Part shown: one piece after another, positions 1 to 5,961 of the stretch
Numbering within the stretch: the stretch's first letter is position 1
How the letters are laid out: each line of letters opens with the position of its first letter
Origin: an uncultured Porphyromonadaceae bacterium
GTDB lineage: Bacteria > Bacteroidota > Bacteroidia > Bacteroidales > Muribaculaceae
Assembly (NCBI GenBank): GCA_905193995.1
Contig: CAJJQT010000042.1
Location: 1-10,809, forward strand
Reading direction: 5' to 3'
Length of the DNA stretch: 10,809 nt
Notes under the pieces: model-generated
The model's input: the letters and a program-made list of their open reading frames with translations, nothing else
The model's database searches: none
Told to the model about the DNA's origin: nothing
Position numbers and translations under genes: made by a program

Positions 1-1290
1 GTCGAAGCCGATCAGCAGATCGTAGTAGGTCATGTCGAAGATGCCGTCGCGTCCGGTCAGGTAGCAGGGCACGTAGATCACGGCGACGGAATCGTCGCGG
101 CGCGATGTCGTGAAGCCGAGCTGATGGATGCGTGTATTGACGGCGTCCTCATTATAATTATGTAGATTGTGGGTCAGGACCGGATCGGCGATGCCGGCGG
201 TGATGCTGCCGGCGAGCGCCTGCTGCAGTTCCGGACGCGGACCCGCGCACCATGCGGGCACCATGACAAACGCCACGACGGGGCGCCCGGTGCCGTTGTC
301 GGCCATGCGGGCGGCAGTGTCGAGGAACACGTCGAGGCCCTTGTTGCGGTACTCGCAGCGGCCTGAGGTGGCCAGCAGGAAAGTCGTATCGGGCAGATCG
401 CGGCCGGTCAGGGCGCGGGCTACGTCGAGCAGACGCGCGCGGGCCTTGGCGCGGGCCTTGGCGAAGCGGGTCTTTGCGGGCACGAAGCCGGGCTCGAAGC
501 CGTTGGGCGTCACGACGTCGGGGCGACGCCCAAGCAGCTGCGCGCATTCGCGGGCCGTAACCTCGCTGACAGTCGTGAAGCAGTCGGCGGCATGGGCAGC
601 CGCCTTCTCGAGCGAGTGCTTCGACTCCATGTTGAGCTCGCGGGCCATCTGGTCGCCGTCGTAATTCGCGAGCTGATCATAGAGGGGCTTGCCGTTGCCG
701 CAGATGCTGCGGCCGATGCTGGTGGCGTGGGTGGTGAACACGGTGGCTACCTGGGGCACGTGCTCCTTCACGGCGAGCAGCCCCATGCCTGTAGTCCATT
801 CGTCGAAATGGGCTACGAAACGCGCCTTGAGATCCTTCGACGAAAAATATTCGACCAGGCTCTCGACGACAGCCGCAGCGGCGCGACCGAAGGCGCAGGC
901 CTCGTCGTAGTCGCCGTAGGCGTGCAGCGAATCGACGCCGTATTTCTCCCACATATGGCCGTAGAAAGCATCCTTAGTGGCATACATAGCCTTGAAATCG
1001 ACCAGAATGACAATCGGACGCCCCGGCACATCCCAGCGACCGACGCGCACCTCGACGCCTTCGGGCAGCAGGGCCTTCTCGCGCCAGCCGCGCAGCAGAG
1101 TCGCACTTTCGGTGAAATCGGGTGCAGGATGTTCGGCCGTCCAGACGTCCGGACCGACAAAAATCAAATGATCCTTATATTCATCGTGGAGGCTTTTTGC
1201 TTTGGTAGACAACACAGTATATATTCCACCTATTTTATTGCAAACCTCCCAACTTGTTTCTATAATGTAATCTTTTGCTTTCTCAGCCAT
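1..1290 (-). CDS. Glycogen synthase, GT3 family (C-terminus beyond the window)
   Basis: Predicted to extend alpha-1,4-glucan chains from a nucleotide-sugar donor in glycogen storage, in the cytoplasm. The minus frame stays open from the ATG at 1290 to base 1, giving 430 codons with no stop, so the gene continues past the left edge. Near the N-terminus, residues about 11-30 read ETSWEVCNKIGGIYTVLSTK, which matches the glycine-rich nucleotide-sugar loop of eukaryotic-type (GT3) glycogen synthases and is followed by VGPDVWT. Further in are VAHFDEW, the stretch FTTHATSIGRSICG, the second-domain entry VVTPNGFEPGF and LLATSGRCEYRNKGLDVFLD, all typical of GT3 rather than of the bacterial ADP-glucose GT5 enzymes. 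Bacteroidetes are known to carry GT3 synthases. A consensus promoter lies just upstream (1315-1345). The donor sugar cannot be read from sequence. The family call is firm; the symbol glgA is avoided because it usually denotes the GT5 enzyme. Confidence 0.93.
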   Translation of the reverse strand, partial: MAEKAKDYIIETSWEVCNKIGGIYTVLSTKAKSLHDEYKDHLIFVGPDVWTAEHPAPDFTESATLLRGWREKALLPEGVEVRVGRWDVPGRPIVILVDFKAMYATKDAFYGHMWEKYGVDSLHAYGDYDEACAFGRAAAAVVESLVEYFSSKDLKARFVAHFDEWTTGMGLLAVKEHVPQVATVFTTHATSIGRSICGNGKPLYDQLANYDGDQMARELNMESKHSLEKAAAHAADCFTTVSEVTARECAQLLGRRPDVVTPNGFEPGFVPAKTRFAKARAKARARLLDVARALTGRDLPDTTFLLATSGRCEYRNKGLDVFLDTAARMADNGTGRPVVAFVMVPAWCAGPRPELQQALAGSITAGIADPVLTHNLHNYNEDAVNTRIHQLGFTTSRRDDSVAVIYVPCYLTGRDGIFDMTYYDLLIGFD

Positions 1291-1314
1291 AACTGAATTT
1301 CGATTTTCAAGCCG

Positions 1315-1345
1315 CAAAGGTACGAATTTATTTTCTTATTACAAA
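1315..1345 (-). promoter_or_regulatory. Bacteroidetes housekeeping promoter of the glycogen synthase gene
   Basis: Read on the minus strand, a -33 box TTTG (1345-1342) is followed by exactly 19 bases and a -7 box TACCTTTG (1322-1315). This is a full match to the TTTG-N19-TAnnTTTG consensus of the primary Bacteroides sigma factor. The transcript would start near 1308, leaving a leader of under 20 bases before the ATG at 1290. No Shine-Dalgarno sequence is visible, which is normal for the phylum. Confidence 0.8.
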
Positions 1346-1391
1346 GAGACGCTCCCATTTAGACAATAATTTTTAACGAAAGGGAGATGAA

Positions 1392-1404
1392 ACGCCGACG
1401 GCGT
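1392..1404. repeat. GC-rich dyad between two divergent promoters
   Basis: A perfect six-base inverted repeat, ACGCCG-A-CGGCGT, sits in an otherwise AT-rich 158-base divergent spacer. The imperfectly complementary flanks GAAA and TTTC could lengthen the arms. It lies outside both core promoters (1315-1345 minus and 1433-1440 plus). It could be an operator or a structural element. A one-base centre makes a stable RNA hairpin less likely than a protein-bound dyad. No function can be assigned from sequence alone. Confidence 0.4.
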
Positions 1405-1432
1405 CTTTCGCTGGGTTTTGAAAAAAATTGAC

Positions 1433-1440
1433 TAACTTTG
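1433..1440 (+). promoter_or_regulatory. -7 box of rmuC
   Basis: TAACTTTG matches the Bacteroidetes -7 consensus TAnnTTTG and ends eight bases before the rmuC ATG (1449). No TTTG lies at the expected distance: TTTC is at 1406-1409 (23-base spacer) and TTTG at 1417-1420 (12-base spacer), so the -33 element is weak. Transcription would start almost at the start codon, giving a nearly leaderless message. Confidence 0.5.
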
Positions 1441-1448
1441 CTCCTGCT

Positions 1449-2627
1449 ATGAATGAAATCATTATACCTCTTATAACAGTCGGGCTTGCCGCCGCCCTGG
1501 CATGGGAGCTGTGGCACATCGGGCGCCTGCGCGAGGCCAACGCTCGGCTGACGGCCGACCTGACAGCGGCCGAGCGCCGGCTGACCGACTCCGAAGGCCG
1601 CGAGAGCGACCGTTTCAAGGCCCTGGCCGCCGAGGTGCTGCGCGAGCTGGGCCGCGACCTCGACGACCGCTCGCGCCGTGGCCTCGACACAGCCCTGGCG
1701 CCCGTACGCGCCTCTATCGAAAGCTTCGTGCGCGACCTCCGCTCATGCTACACCGGCGACCGCGACGACCGCGCGTCGCTGCGTCAGAGTATCGCATCGC
1801 TGGCCGAGCTCAACCGGCGCGTAAGCCAGGAGACGTCGCGCCTGAGCCACGCCCTGCGCGGCGACCGCGGCTTCCAGGGGCGCTGGGGCGAGATGGTGCT
1901 GGCCAATGTACTCGAGCATTCTGGCCTCGAGCCGGGCCGATGGCTCCTCTACCAGGACTCCACGACCACCGACGAGGGCCGTCGCCTGCGCCCCGACGCC
2001 GTAGTGGTGTGTCCGCATGGACGCCGCATCATCATCGACGCCAAATGCTCGCTCAACGACTACCTGGCCATGCTCGAGGCCGACTCCGACGAATCGCGCG
2101 CGGCGCTGGCCAAGGCCCATGTGCGCGCCGTCGAAGCCCACGTGCGCACGCTCAGGCTGAAGAACTATCAGGATTACATAGGCGACGACAAGGCCGACTT
2201 CGTCATCATGTTTATGCCGCACGAGGGCGCTTACCTCACCGCCATGCAGACCGACGAAGGTCTGTGGCAGCGCGCGTTCGACTCGCGGGTCGTGATCGTG
2301 TCCCCTACCCATCTGATCACTATGATCAAGCTCATCGAGCAGATGTGGGTGAACGATGACCGCAACACCAACGCGCGCCTGATAGCTGAAGAAGCCGTCA
2401 AGATGCTCGACAAGCTCGTAGGCGCCTTCGAAGACCTCGAGAAGGCCGGCTCGCAGCTCGACAATGCCCGCGCCGCATATGATTCGGCGATGAGCCGCCT
2501 GCGTACAGGACGCGGCAGCGTGGCCTCGCGGGTGTCGCGCCTGGCGTCGCTCGGAGTCAGGCCCGCAAAGGCCGTCCCGGCCTCGCTCACGCCCGACGAC
2601 GGCGGCGAAGACGAAGATCAGCGGTAG
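1449..2627 (+). CDS. rmuC: RmuC-family DNA recombination protein
   Basis: RmuC proteins are predicted nucleases linked in E. coli to limiting inversions at short inverted repeats; their exact substrate is not settled. The product has 392 residues. It begins with a hydrophobic segment (about 3-20) that should anchor it in the membrane, followed by a coiled-coil stretch (about 22-130) rich in Arg, Ala and Glu. The RmuC core follows: RWGEMVLANVLEHSGL (W146, G147, E148), RPDAVV with D183, and IIIDAKCSLNDY with D197 and K199. Together these resemble a PD-(D/E)xK nuclease site. Then come FVIMFMPHEGAYLTAM and the conserved VVIVSPTHLI. The C-terminus is charged and looks disordered. I chose the ATG at 1449: an upstream in-frame TTG at 1428 precedes and overlaps the -7 box and is unlikely to be transcribed. 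The gene ends 10 bases inside the convergent sigma-factor gene. Confidence 0.93.
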   Translation: MNEIIIPLITVGLAAALAWELWHIGRLREANARLTADLTAAERRLTDSEGRESDRFKALAAEVLRELGRDLDDRSRRGLDTALAPVRASIESFVRDLRSCYTGDRDDRASLRQSIASLAELNRRVSQETSRLSHALRGDRGFQGRWGEMVLANVLEHSGLEPGRWLLYQDSTTTDEGRRLRPDAVVVCPHGRRIIIDAKCSLNDYLAMLEADSDESRAALAKAHVRAVEAHVRTLRLKNYQDYIGDDKADFVIMFMPHEGAYLTAMQTDEGLWQRAFDSRVVIVSPTHLITMIKLIEQMWVNDDRNTNARLIAEEAVKMLDKLVGAFEDLEKAGSQLDNARAAYDSAMSRLRTGRGSVASRVSRLASLGVRPAKAVPASLTPDDGGEDEDQR

Positions 2628-3121
2628 TCGCGAAGCTCGTTCTGCAGCCGCTTGCGGGCGAAGAATATGCGGCTCTTGATCGTGCCTACCGGCATGTGCA
2701 TGTACTCGGCGATCTCCGTGTACTTGTAGCCGGCCAGGTGAAGCGAGAAAGGTATGCGCATATCATCCGAAAAGGTGTCGATCAGCGCATGTATGTCCTT
2801 GATCTGTACTGCCCCGTCGGGCGATTCGTAGCCCGAGGTCTGCGGCATGTTCAGTTGGTAGAGGTCGTCTGAGCGGTCTATCACAGTGTTGGCGCGTACC
2901 TTCTTGCGGTAGTTGTTGATGAAGATGTTGCGCATGATCGTGAACGCCCATCCCTTGAAATTCGTATTCTCGATATACTTGTCCTCGCTGTCGAGTACCT
3001 TGAGTGTCGTATCCTGCAGCAGATCGTAAGCGTCGTCGCGGTTTGAAGTAAGCATGAACGCGAAGTTGAGCAAATTGTCCTGCACTGCGAGTATTTTTGC
3101 CTGGAATTTAGTTGTAGCCAT
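2618..3121 (-). CDS. ECF-type RNA polymerase sigma factor
   Basis: A 167-residue sigma-70 family protein of the extracytoplasmic-function type, which directs RNA polymerase to an alternative set of promoters. Sigma region 2 covers roughly residues 10-80, with DLLQDTTLKVL and NFKGWAFTIMRNIFINNYRK, the core-binding and -10-recognising helices. A linker follows, then region 4 (about 115-165) with the helix-turn-helix YKYTEIAEYMHMPVGTIKSR and the closing FFARKRL that contacts the -35 element. Neither neighbour is an anti-sigma factor: downstream is convergent rmuC and upstream a divergent hydrolase. Any regulator would have to be encoded elsewhere, or control would be transcriptional. I find no clear TTTG/TAnnTTTG promoter upstream on this strand, so it may depend on another sigma factor or on itself. 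Short solo ECF factors of this kind are common in Bacteroidetes. The start at 3121 gives the usual family length. Confidence 0.93.
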   Translation of the reverse strand: MATTKFQAKILAVQDNLLNFAFMLTSNRDDAYDLLQDTTLKVLDSEDKYIENTNFKGWAFTIMRNIFINNYRKKVRANTVIDRSDDLYQLNMPQTSGYESPDGAVQIKDIHALIDTFSDDMRIPFSLHLAGYKYTEIAEYMHMPVGTIKSRIFFARKRLQNELRDYR

Positions 3122-3259
3122 CCGGAGTAGGGTTTTTAGGTAGTTTGATATATATTGTCGCCCTCGCTCACTTGAGGAGAGAGGTCAGGCGGATGTGTGT
3201 CTTCGCAATAATAACAAACTGCAGCGGGTTAACGAAGCGATTTTCACCTTTTTTATGCC

Positions 3260-3290
3260 TTTTAACAAATAATCGGAATATGAACTTTTG
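3260..3290 (+). promoter_or_regulatory. Probable promoter of the metallo-hydrolase gene
   Basis: TTTT (3260-3263), 19 bases, then AACTTTTG (3283-3290). Each box differs by one base from the Bacteroidetes TTTG-N19-TAnnTTTG consensus, and the spacing is exact. Transcription would begin near 3297, leaving an A-rich leader of about 45 bases before the ATG at 3343. It lies in the 221-base divergent spacer shared with the sigma-factor gene. Confidence 0.45.
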
Positions 3291-3342
3291 CAGCTCCGGG
3301 CGTGTTTACAATTAAAATAACCAAAAAAACATTTATTTCATC

Positions 3343-4068
3343 ATGCGTATAACTTATCTTGCCCACAGCGGCTTTATGGTATCGACTCCCGACGTCGTCA
3401 TGGTGTTCGATTATTTCCGCGACCCCGCACACGCAGTAGTCAAGGAGCTTGAACGCCGCCCCGACGTGCCGGTAATCTTCTTTGTCACGCACCATCATCC
3501 CGACCACTACAATCCCGATATATTCAACCTCGCTCAGAGCCACAACCGCACCTACGTGCTGTCGAACGACGTCGAGGCCCGCGACACAAACTCGCGTCTT
3601 GCCATCCAGGGCATGAGCGCCGGCGACATCGTCGAGGATCTGCCCGGCGGAGTATCCGTCAAGGCATACCCGTCGACCGACGAGGGCGTGTCGTTTGACG
3701 TCACGCTGCGCGACGGCCGCAAGGTATTCCACGCCGGCGACCTCAACAACTGGCACTGGAATCAGGAATCGACCCCCGCCGAGAGCGCGCACGCTGCAGC
3801 CGAGTTTACCAAGGTTGTCAACCGCATCGCCGAGGAAAACACCGGATTCGACGTCGTCTTCTTCCCCGTCGACACCCGCCAGGGCAAGGACTTCGCCGTC
3901 GGCGCCACCCAGTTCGTTGAGACAGTCAAGGTCAGGAACTTCTTCCCGATGCACTTCGACGGCGACCACGCCACGGCCTGCGACTTCGGCATATACCCCT
4001 TCCACAACAAGGTGGACACCCGCTTCTTCTGCCTCTACAAACCGGGCCAGACCACCGAAGTGAGCTGA
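3343..4068 (+). CDS. Metallo-beta-lactamase-fold hydrolase
   Basis: A 241-residue cytoplasmic metal-dependent hydrolase; no signal peptide is seen. The metal-binding signature HxHxDH is at residues 50-55 (HHHPDH). Further ligand candidates are D133 in FHAGDLNNWHW and H204 in FFPMHFDGDH, spaced as in compact metallo-beta-lactamase-fold proteins. The N-terminus MRITYLAHSGFMV is the usual first strand of the UlaG-like branch, whose members act on lactones, phosphodiesters or other esters. The substrate cannot be inferred: the family is catalytically diverse and the neighbours (divergent sigma factor, convergent DnaC-like gene) give no pathway. The segment YPSTDEGVSFDV, where many relatives carry a metal-binding His, has none, so the second metal site may differ from that of classical enzymes. 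The gene appears monocistronic, with its own promoter and a hairpin terminator just after the stop. Confidence 0.88.
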   Translation: MRITYLAHSGFMVSTPDVVMVFDYFRDPAHAVVKELERRPDVPVIFFVTHHHPDHYNPDIFNLAQSHNRTYVLSNDVEARDTNSRLAIQGMSAGDIVEDLPGGVSVKAYPSTDEGVSFDVTLRDGRKVFHAGDLNNWHWNQESTPAESAHAAAEFTKVVNRIAEENTGFDVVFFPVDTRQGKDFAVGATQFVETVKVRNFFPMHFDGDHATACDFGIYPFHNKVDTRFFCLYKPGQTTEVS

Positions 4069-4094
4069 ACGCCGCAACCGATAACACACCCCGC

Positions 4095-4128
4095 AGAGCA
4101 GGCTCCCCTTCCCGGAGAAGCCTGCTCT
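4095..4128. terminator. Hairpin terminator shared by two convergent genes
   Basis: A perfect ten-base inverted repeat, AGAGCAGGCT (4095-4104) and AGCCTGCTCT (4119-4128), encloses a 14-base loop. It starts 26 bases after the metallo-hydrolase stop and its right arm enters the stop codon of the minus-strand ATPase gene (4127-4129). The position suits termination from both directions. No T-tract follows on either strand, so it may act weakly or mainly protect 3' ends. Confidence 0.6.
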
Positions 4129-4798
4129 ACGTGCGGTATGAGGGATTGGAGAAAATGACACGACACATCATCTCATTGAGACGGTCGGCTATGCGCGGCC
4201 CGTACATTGCGCCGATTTCCGATGGCGTGAGATTTGTGGTCACAATGGTGAAAAGCCGGCTGTCGTAGCGCTTCGCCAGCAGATCCGCTATCGGATAAAG
4301 TGAATTCCCGTAGGCTGTTACCTCGGGCGGTTCAGTACCGAGGTCATCGACAGCGAGCATCCGGCTCGCGCAGAGTTCGCGCCACTTGCCGTAATCGTCG
4401 CGGCACAGCTGAGCTATGTCGCGCGCGTTTACGATCCGGATCGAATACCGCTCAGGATAATCTTCGTGGACTCTGATGCCAAGACGGCTAAGGATCTGCT
4501 GAAAGGCTTTCACAAATGTGGTCTTGCCGTTGCCGCACCGGCCGCACAGCATCAGGCCGAACTGCGGGCGCCCGCCCGTGAGCCACCCGGCGATTTCTCT
4601 TGCCTGCCGCCTCATGTCGTCGGTCGCCACAAATGTGCGCTCGCGGCGCTCTACCTCGGCCTGTACCGCGGCGATAAGTACGCGCGTAGTATCGTCTTCA
4701 CTGAGCGGCAGTCTAAAATGATCCGCCGTAGTCGCGCTGTGTGTCAGCTGCGTAACGAGGAGGTCGGCGAGGGTCGTCGACCGGTTGTCTTGTTCCAT
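4127..4798 (-). CDS. DnaC/IstB-like AAA+ ATPase, probable helicase loader
   Basis: A 223-residue P-loop ATPase of the DnaC/IstB type, the family that loads the replicative DnaB helicase or assists transposases. After a variable N-terminal region (1-75) come Walker A GRCGNGKT (86-93), Walker B MLAVDDLGTE (147-156), a sensor-1 strand IVTTNLT (185-191) and an arginine-bearing tail YGPRIADRLNEM (199-210) in the place of the arginine finger and sensor 2. A transposase partner would be expected if this were IstB, but none is present. The upstream gene is DnaD-like, which favours a replication role. The ATG at 4798 lies 86 bases inside that gene; the next in-frame Met is residue 62, so a later start would remove much of the N-terminal domain. 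Base composition is less GC-rich than in the flanking genes, consistent with a phage or plasmid origin. The partner helicase is not in the window. Confidence 0.85.
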   Translation of the reverse strand: MEQDNRSTTLADLLVTQLTHSATTADHFRLPLSEDDTTRVLIAAVQAEVERRERTFVATDDMRRQAREIAGWLTGGRPQFGLMLCGRCGNGKTTFVKAFQQILSRLGIRVHEDYPERYSIRIVNARDIAQLCRDDYGKWRELCASRMLAVDDLGTEPPEVTAYGNSLYPIADLLAKRYDSRLFTIVTTNLTPSEIGAMYGPRIADRLNEMMCRVIFSNPSYRT

Positions 4799-5480
4799 AG
4801 TTTATAGATTTTAGATTAGGTTTATTGTTTGCTGACAGCTCTTTCCTGAGCCAGTTAATGAAATATTTGCGGCTCTCGTCTTCGGCTTTTTCGTTGATTC
4901 CCTGGCAGCGGAGATAGTGGAAAAATCGCGAGAGATACGTTTTCATGCCTTCGGGTTCAGGCTGACATGCGGGCGACAGCAGCGCGGCGACATCCCGTAG
5001 CCACGCCGTATCCCCCGACAGGCTCTCCGGCACCAGCACCTCCGCCACCGTGCTGTGCAGCTGTGATTCGAGTTCCGCGAGGCTTTTCTCCCCGGCCTCC
5101 GGCTTACTGTCAGGCATAGCGCCGCCCTGGCTCACGAGCATCGCGTCGGTCAACACGAGAGTGTATGTAGGATAATTATTATAGCCCGTACCTTCAGTGA
5201 AAGTTATCAGACCTCTTTCGCGCAGCGACTCGCGGGCCTTGACGAGGGTCGGACGTGTCACCTGGACCAACTGGCAGACAACGGAAGTAGGACATACGAC
5301 AGGCATCTTCCATTGGCGTCGGTTTGCGCGGTCGATGATGAAGAAATATAGCTTCGCGGCCGCGGGCGAGAATGGTTTCCTGGCGTTCTCGCGCCAGAAT
5401 GAATTCATAAGCCTGAAGATATTGACTTTGGCCGGCGCCCCTTCTGAATTTTTTTCATTTTCAGCACCTTGTGTATTCAT
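4713..5480 (-). CDS. Winged-helix, DnaD-like replication protein (tentative)
   Basis: A 255-residue protein with a DNA-binding N-terminal half. Residues about 21-57 (RLMNSFWREN... KLYFFIIDRAN) and the winged helix at 60-95, with PTSVVCQLVQVTRPTLVKAR and LRERGLITF, resemble DnaD-type and phage replication-initiator domains. A charged linker (about 120-160) leads to a C-terminal helical part with FFHYLRCQG and YFINWLRKEL (206-215), a pattern seen in Bacteroidetes proteins encoded beside DnaC-like ATPases. The last 28 codons overlap the ATPase gene out of frame and encode an Arg/Pro-rich tail ending DYGGSF. The frame can be extended only to a TTG at 5531; the ATG at 5480 is preferred. A consensus promoter lies about 110 bases upstream. 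DNA binding is well supported. A primosomal role is inferred from the neighbour, and a transcriptional regulator is the main alternative. Confidence 0.72.
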   Translation of the reverse strand: MNTQGAENEKNSEGAPAKVNIFRLMNSFWRENARKPFSPAAAKLYFFIIDRANRRQWKMPVVCPTSVVCQLVQVTRPTLVKARESLRERGLITFTEGTGYNNYPTYTLVLTDAMLVSQGGAMPDSKPEAGEKSLAELESQLHSTVAEVLVPESLSGDTAWLRDVAALLSPACQPEPEGMKTYLSRFFHYLRCQGINEKAEDESRKYFINWLRKELSANNKPNLKSINYGTRQPVDDPRRPPRYAADTQRDYGGSF

Positions 5481-5543
5481 AGTACCGGATTTAAAGATTA
5501 ATAATACATTTTTTAATAAAACATTGAACAATAAAGGTTTATA

Positions 5544-5551
5544 TAACTTTG
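5544..5551 (+). promoter_or_regulatory. Orphan plus-strand -7 box
   Basis: TAACTTTG is an exact match to TAnnTTTG on the plus strand, but no TTTG lies 19-21 bases upstream and no gene starts within 400 bases downstream. It could give a long glutamine synthetase leader or a short untranslated RNA ending at the hairpin at 5818-5847, or be a chance match in AT-rich DNA. Confidence 0.25.
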
Positions 5552-5588
5552 AGAATTTAAAGCGACCACCGACCCCTTAATCTCAATG

Positions 5589-5619
5589 CAAAATTACAAC
5601 AATAATTTTATTCGACAAA
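5589..5619 (-). promoter_or_regulatory. Bacteroidetes housekeeping promoter of the DnaD-like/DnaC-like unit
   Basis: On the minus strand, TTTG (5619-5616), exactly 19 bases, and TAATTTTG (5596-5589) match the TTTG-N19-TAnnTTTG consensus perfectly. The start point would be near 5582, giving a leader of about 100 bases before the ATG at 5480. No other promoter is visible for the downstream ATPase gene, so both are probably read from here. Confidence 0.75.
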
Positions 5620-5680
5620 TTTTTATTGAATATTTTTAATATTTTCTTATAAAAAAATTTCTATTTATTCTTTATAAAGA

Positions 5681-5781
5681 GTAAACCCGCAGTTAACGGA
5701 CTCCGTATGCCTCTGAGTAAAGATTCGTTGAAGGTTATCCGGTCTGTGTCAACCCCTGCGTAAACCAATATGTAAACCCGC
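5681..5781 (+). repeat. Direct repeats of GTAAACCCGC
   Basis: GTAAACCCGC occurs at 5681-5690 and again at 5772-5781, with a truncated copy GTAAACC at 5760-5766. All three are in the same orientation, and the two full copies start 91 bases apart. They lie immediately beside the AT-rich tract and upstream of the replication-like genes. The arrangement recalls a protein-binding repeat set, but with only two full copies and uneven spacing it could also be chance. Confidence 0.4.
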
Positions 5782-5817
5782 GGCCCAGATAGACCTGTCC
5801 TGCCAAAGGATGAGCGC

Positions 5818-5847
5818 GAAGGCGATGACGCCTTCACTCCATTTTTT
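5818..5847 (+). terminator. Terminator-like hairpin upstream of glutamine synthetase
   Basis: GAAGGCG (5818-5824), loop ATGA, CGCCTTC (5829-5835) form a perfect seven-base stem. A further GAG/CTC pairing (5812-5814 with 5837-5839) can form across a small internal loop. Six T residues follow at 5842-5847. Oriented on the plus strand, it resembles an intrinsic terminator, yet no plus-strand gene precedes it. It could end a small RNA or attenuate a long glutamine synthetase leader. Confidence 0.45.
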
Positions 5848-5961
5848 CTGTTAAATTAAGTTAAGGAGATGCGGCGGGTGGAATTTTTGGCGTAACTTAG
5901 ATGCCCCCGAACGGGGAGCTGATACCTTATTTAGAAAAACTTTACCTGACAGACACCCGAC

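Larger units (their letters stand above)
5481..5961. other. 481-base intergenic region with an AT-rich core
   Basis: This gap separates the divergent DnaD-like and glutamine synthetase genes. Bases 5581-5680 are very AT-rich, with runs of A and T, in a window otherwise dominated by G and C. The right half (5681-5961) returns to mixed composition. The region holds a consensus minus-strand promoter, an orphan plus-strand -7 box, three copies of GTAAACC and a terminator-like hairpin, each listed separately. No convincing gene is present; the longest small frame I noticed is an 18-codon plus-strand one at 5707-5763. Confidence 0.7.

Noticed and set aside
592..1296. A 234-codon plus-strand open frame antisense to the glycogen synthase
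   Set aside because: It mirrors a well-supported GT3 gene, shows no recognisable domain, and long antisense frames are expected in GC-rich coding DNA.
3262..4161. A 299-codon minus-strand open frame opposite the metallo-hydrolase
   Set aside because: The plus-strand gene has clear metal-binding motifs; the antisense product is Val/Gly-rich with no family likeness.
4127..4798. IstB, the helper ATPase of an IS21-type insertion sequence
   Set aside because: No IstA transposase or terminal inverted repeats are present, and the partner gene is a winged-helix DnaD-like protein.
4047..5575. GACCACCGA near 4050 and 5565 as possible att repeats bounding the replication-like genes
   Set aside because: The nine-mer also appears in rmuC and is made of common codons; no longer flanking identity was seen.
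5707..5763. An 18-codon plus-strand frame (starts MPLSKDSLKV) in the intergenic gap
   Set aside because: Too short to support, with no promoter or ribosome-binding signal close by; it could be a leader peptide only if transcription through it is shown.
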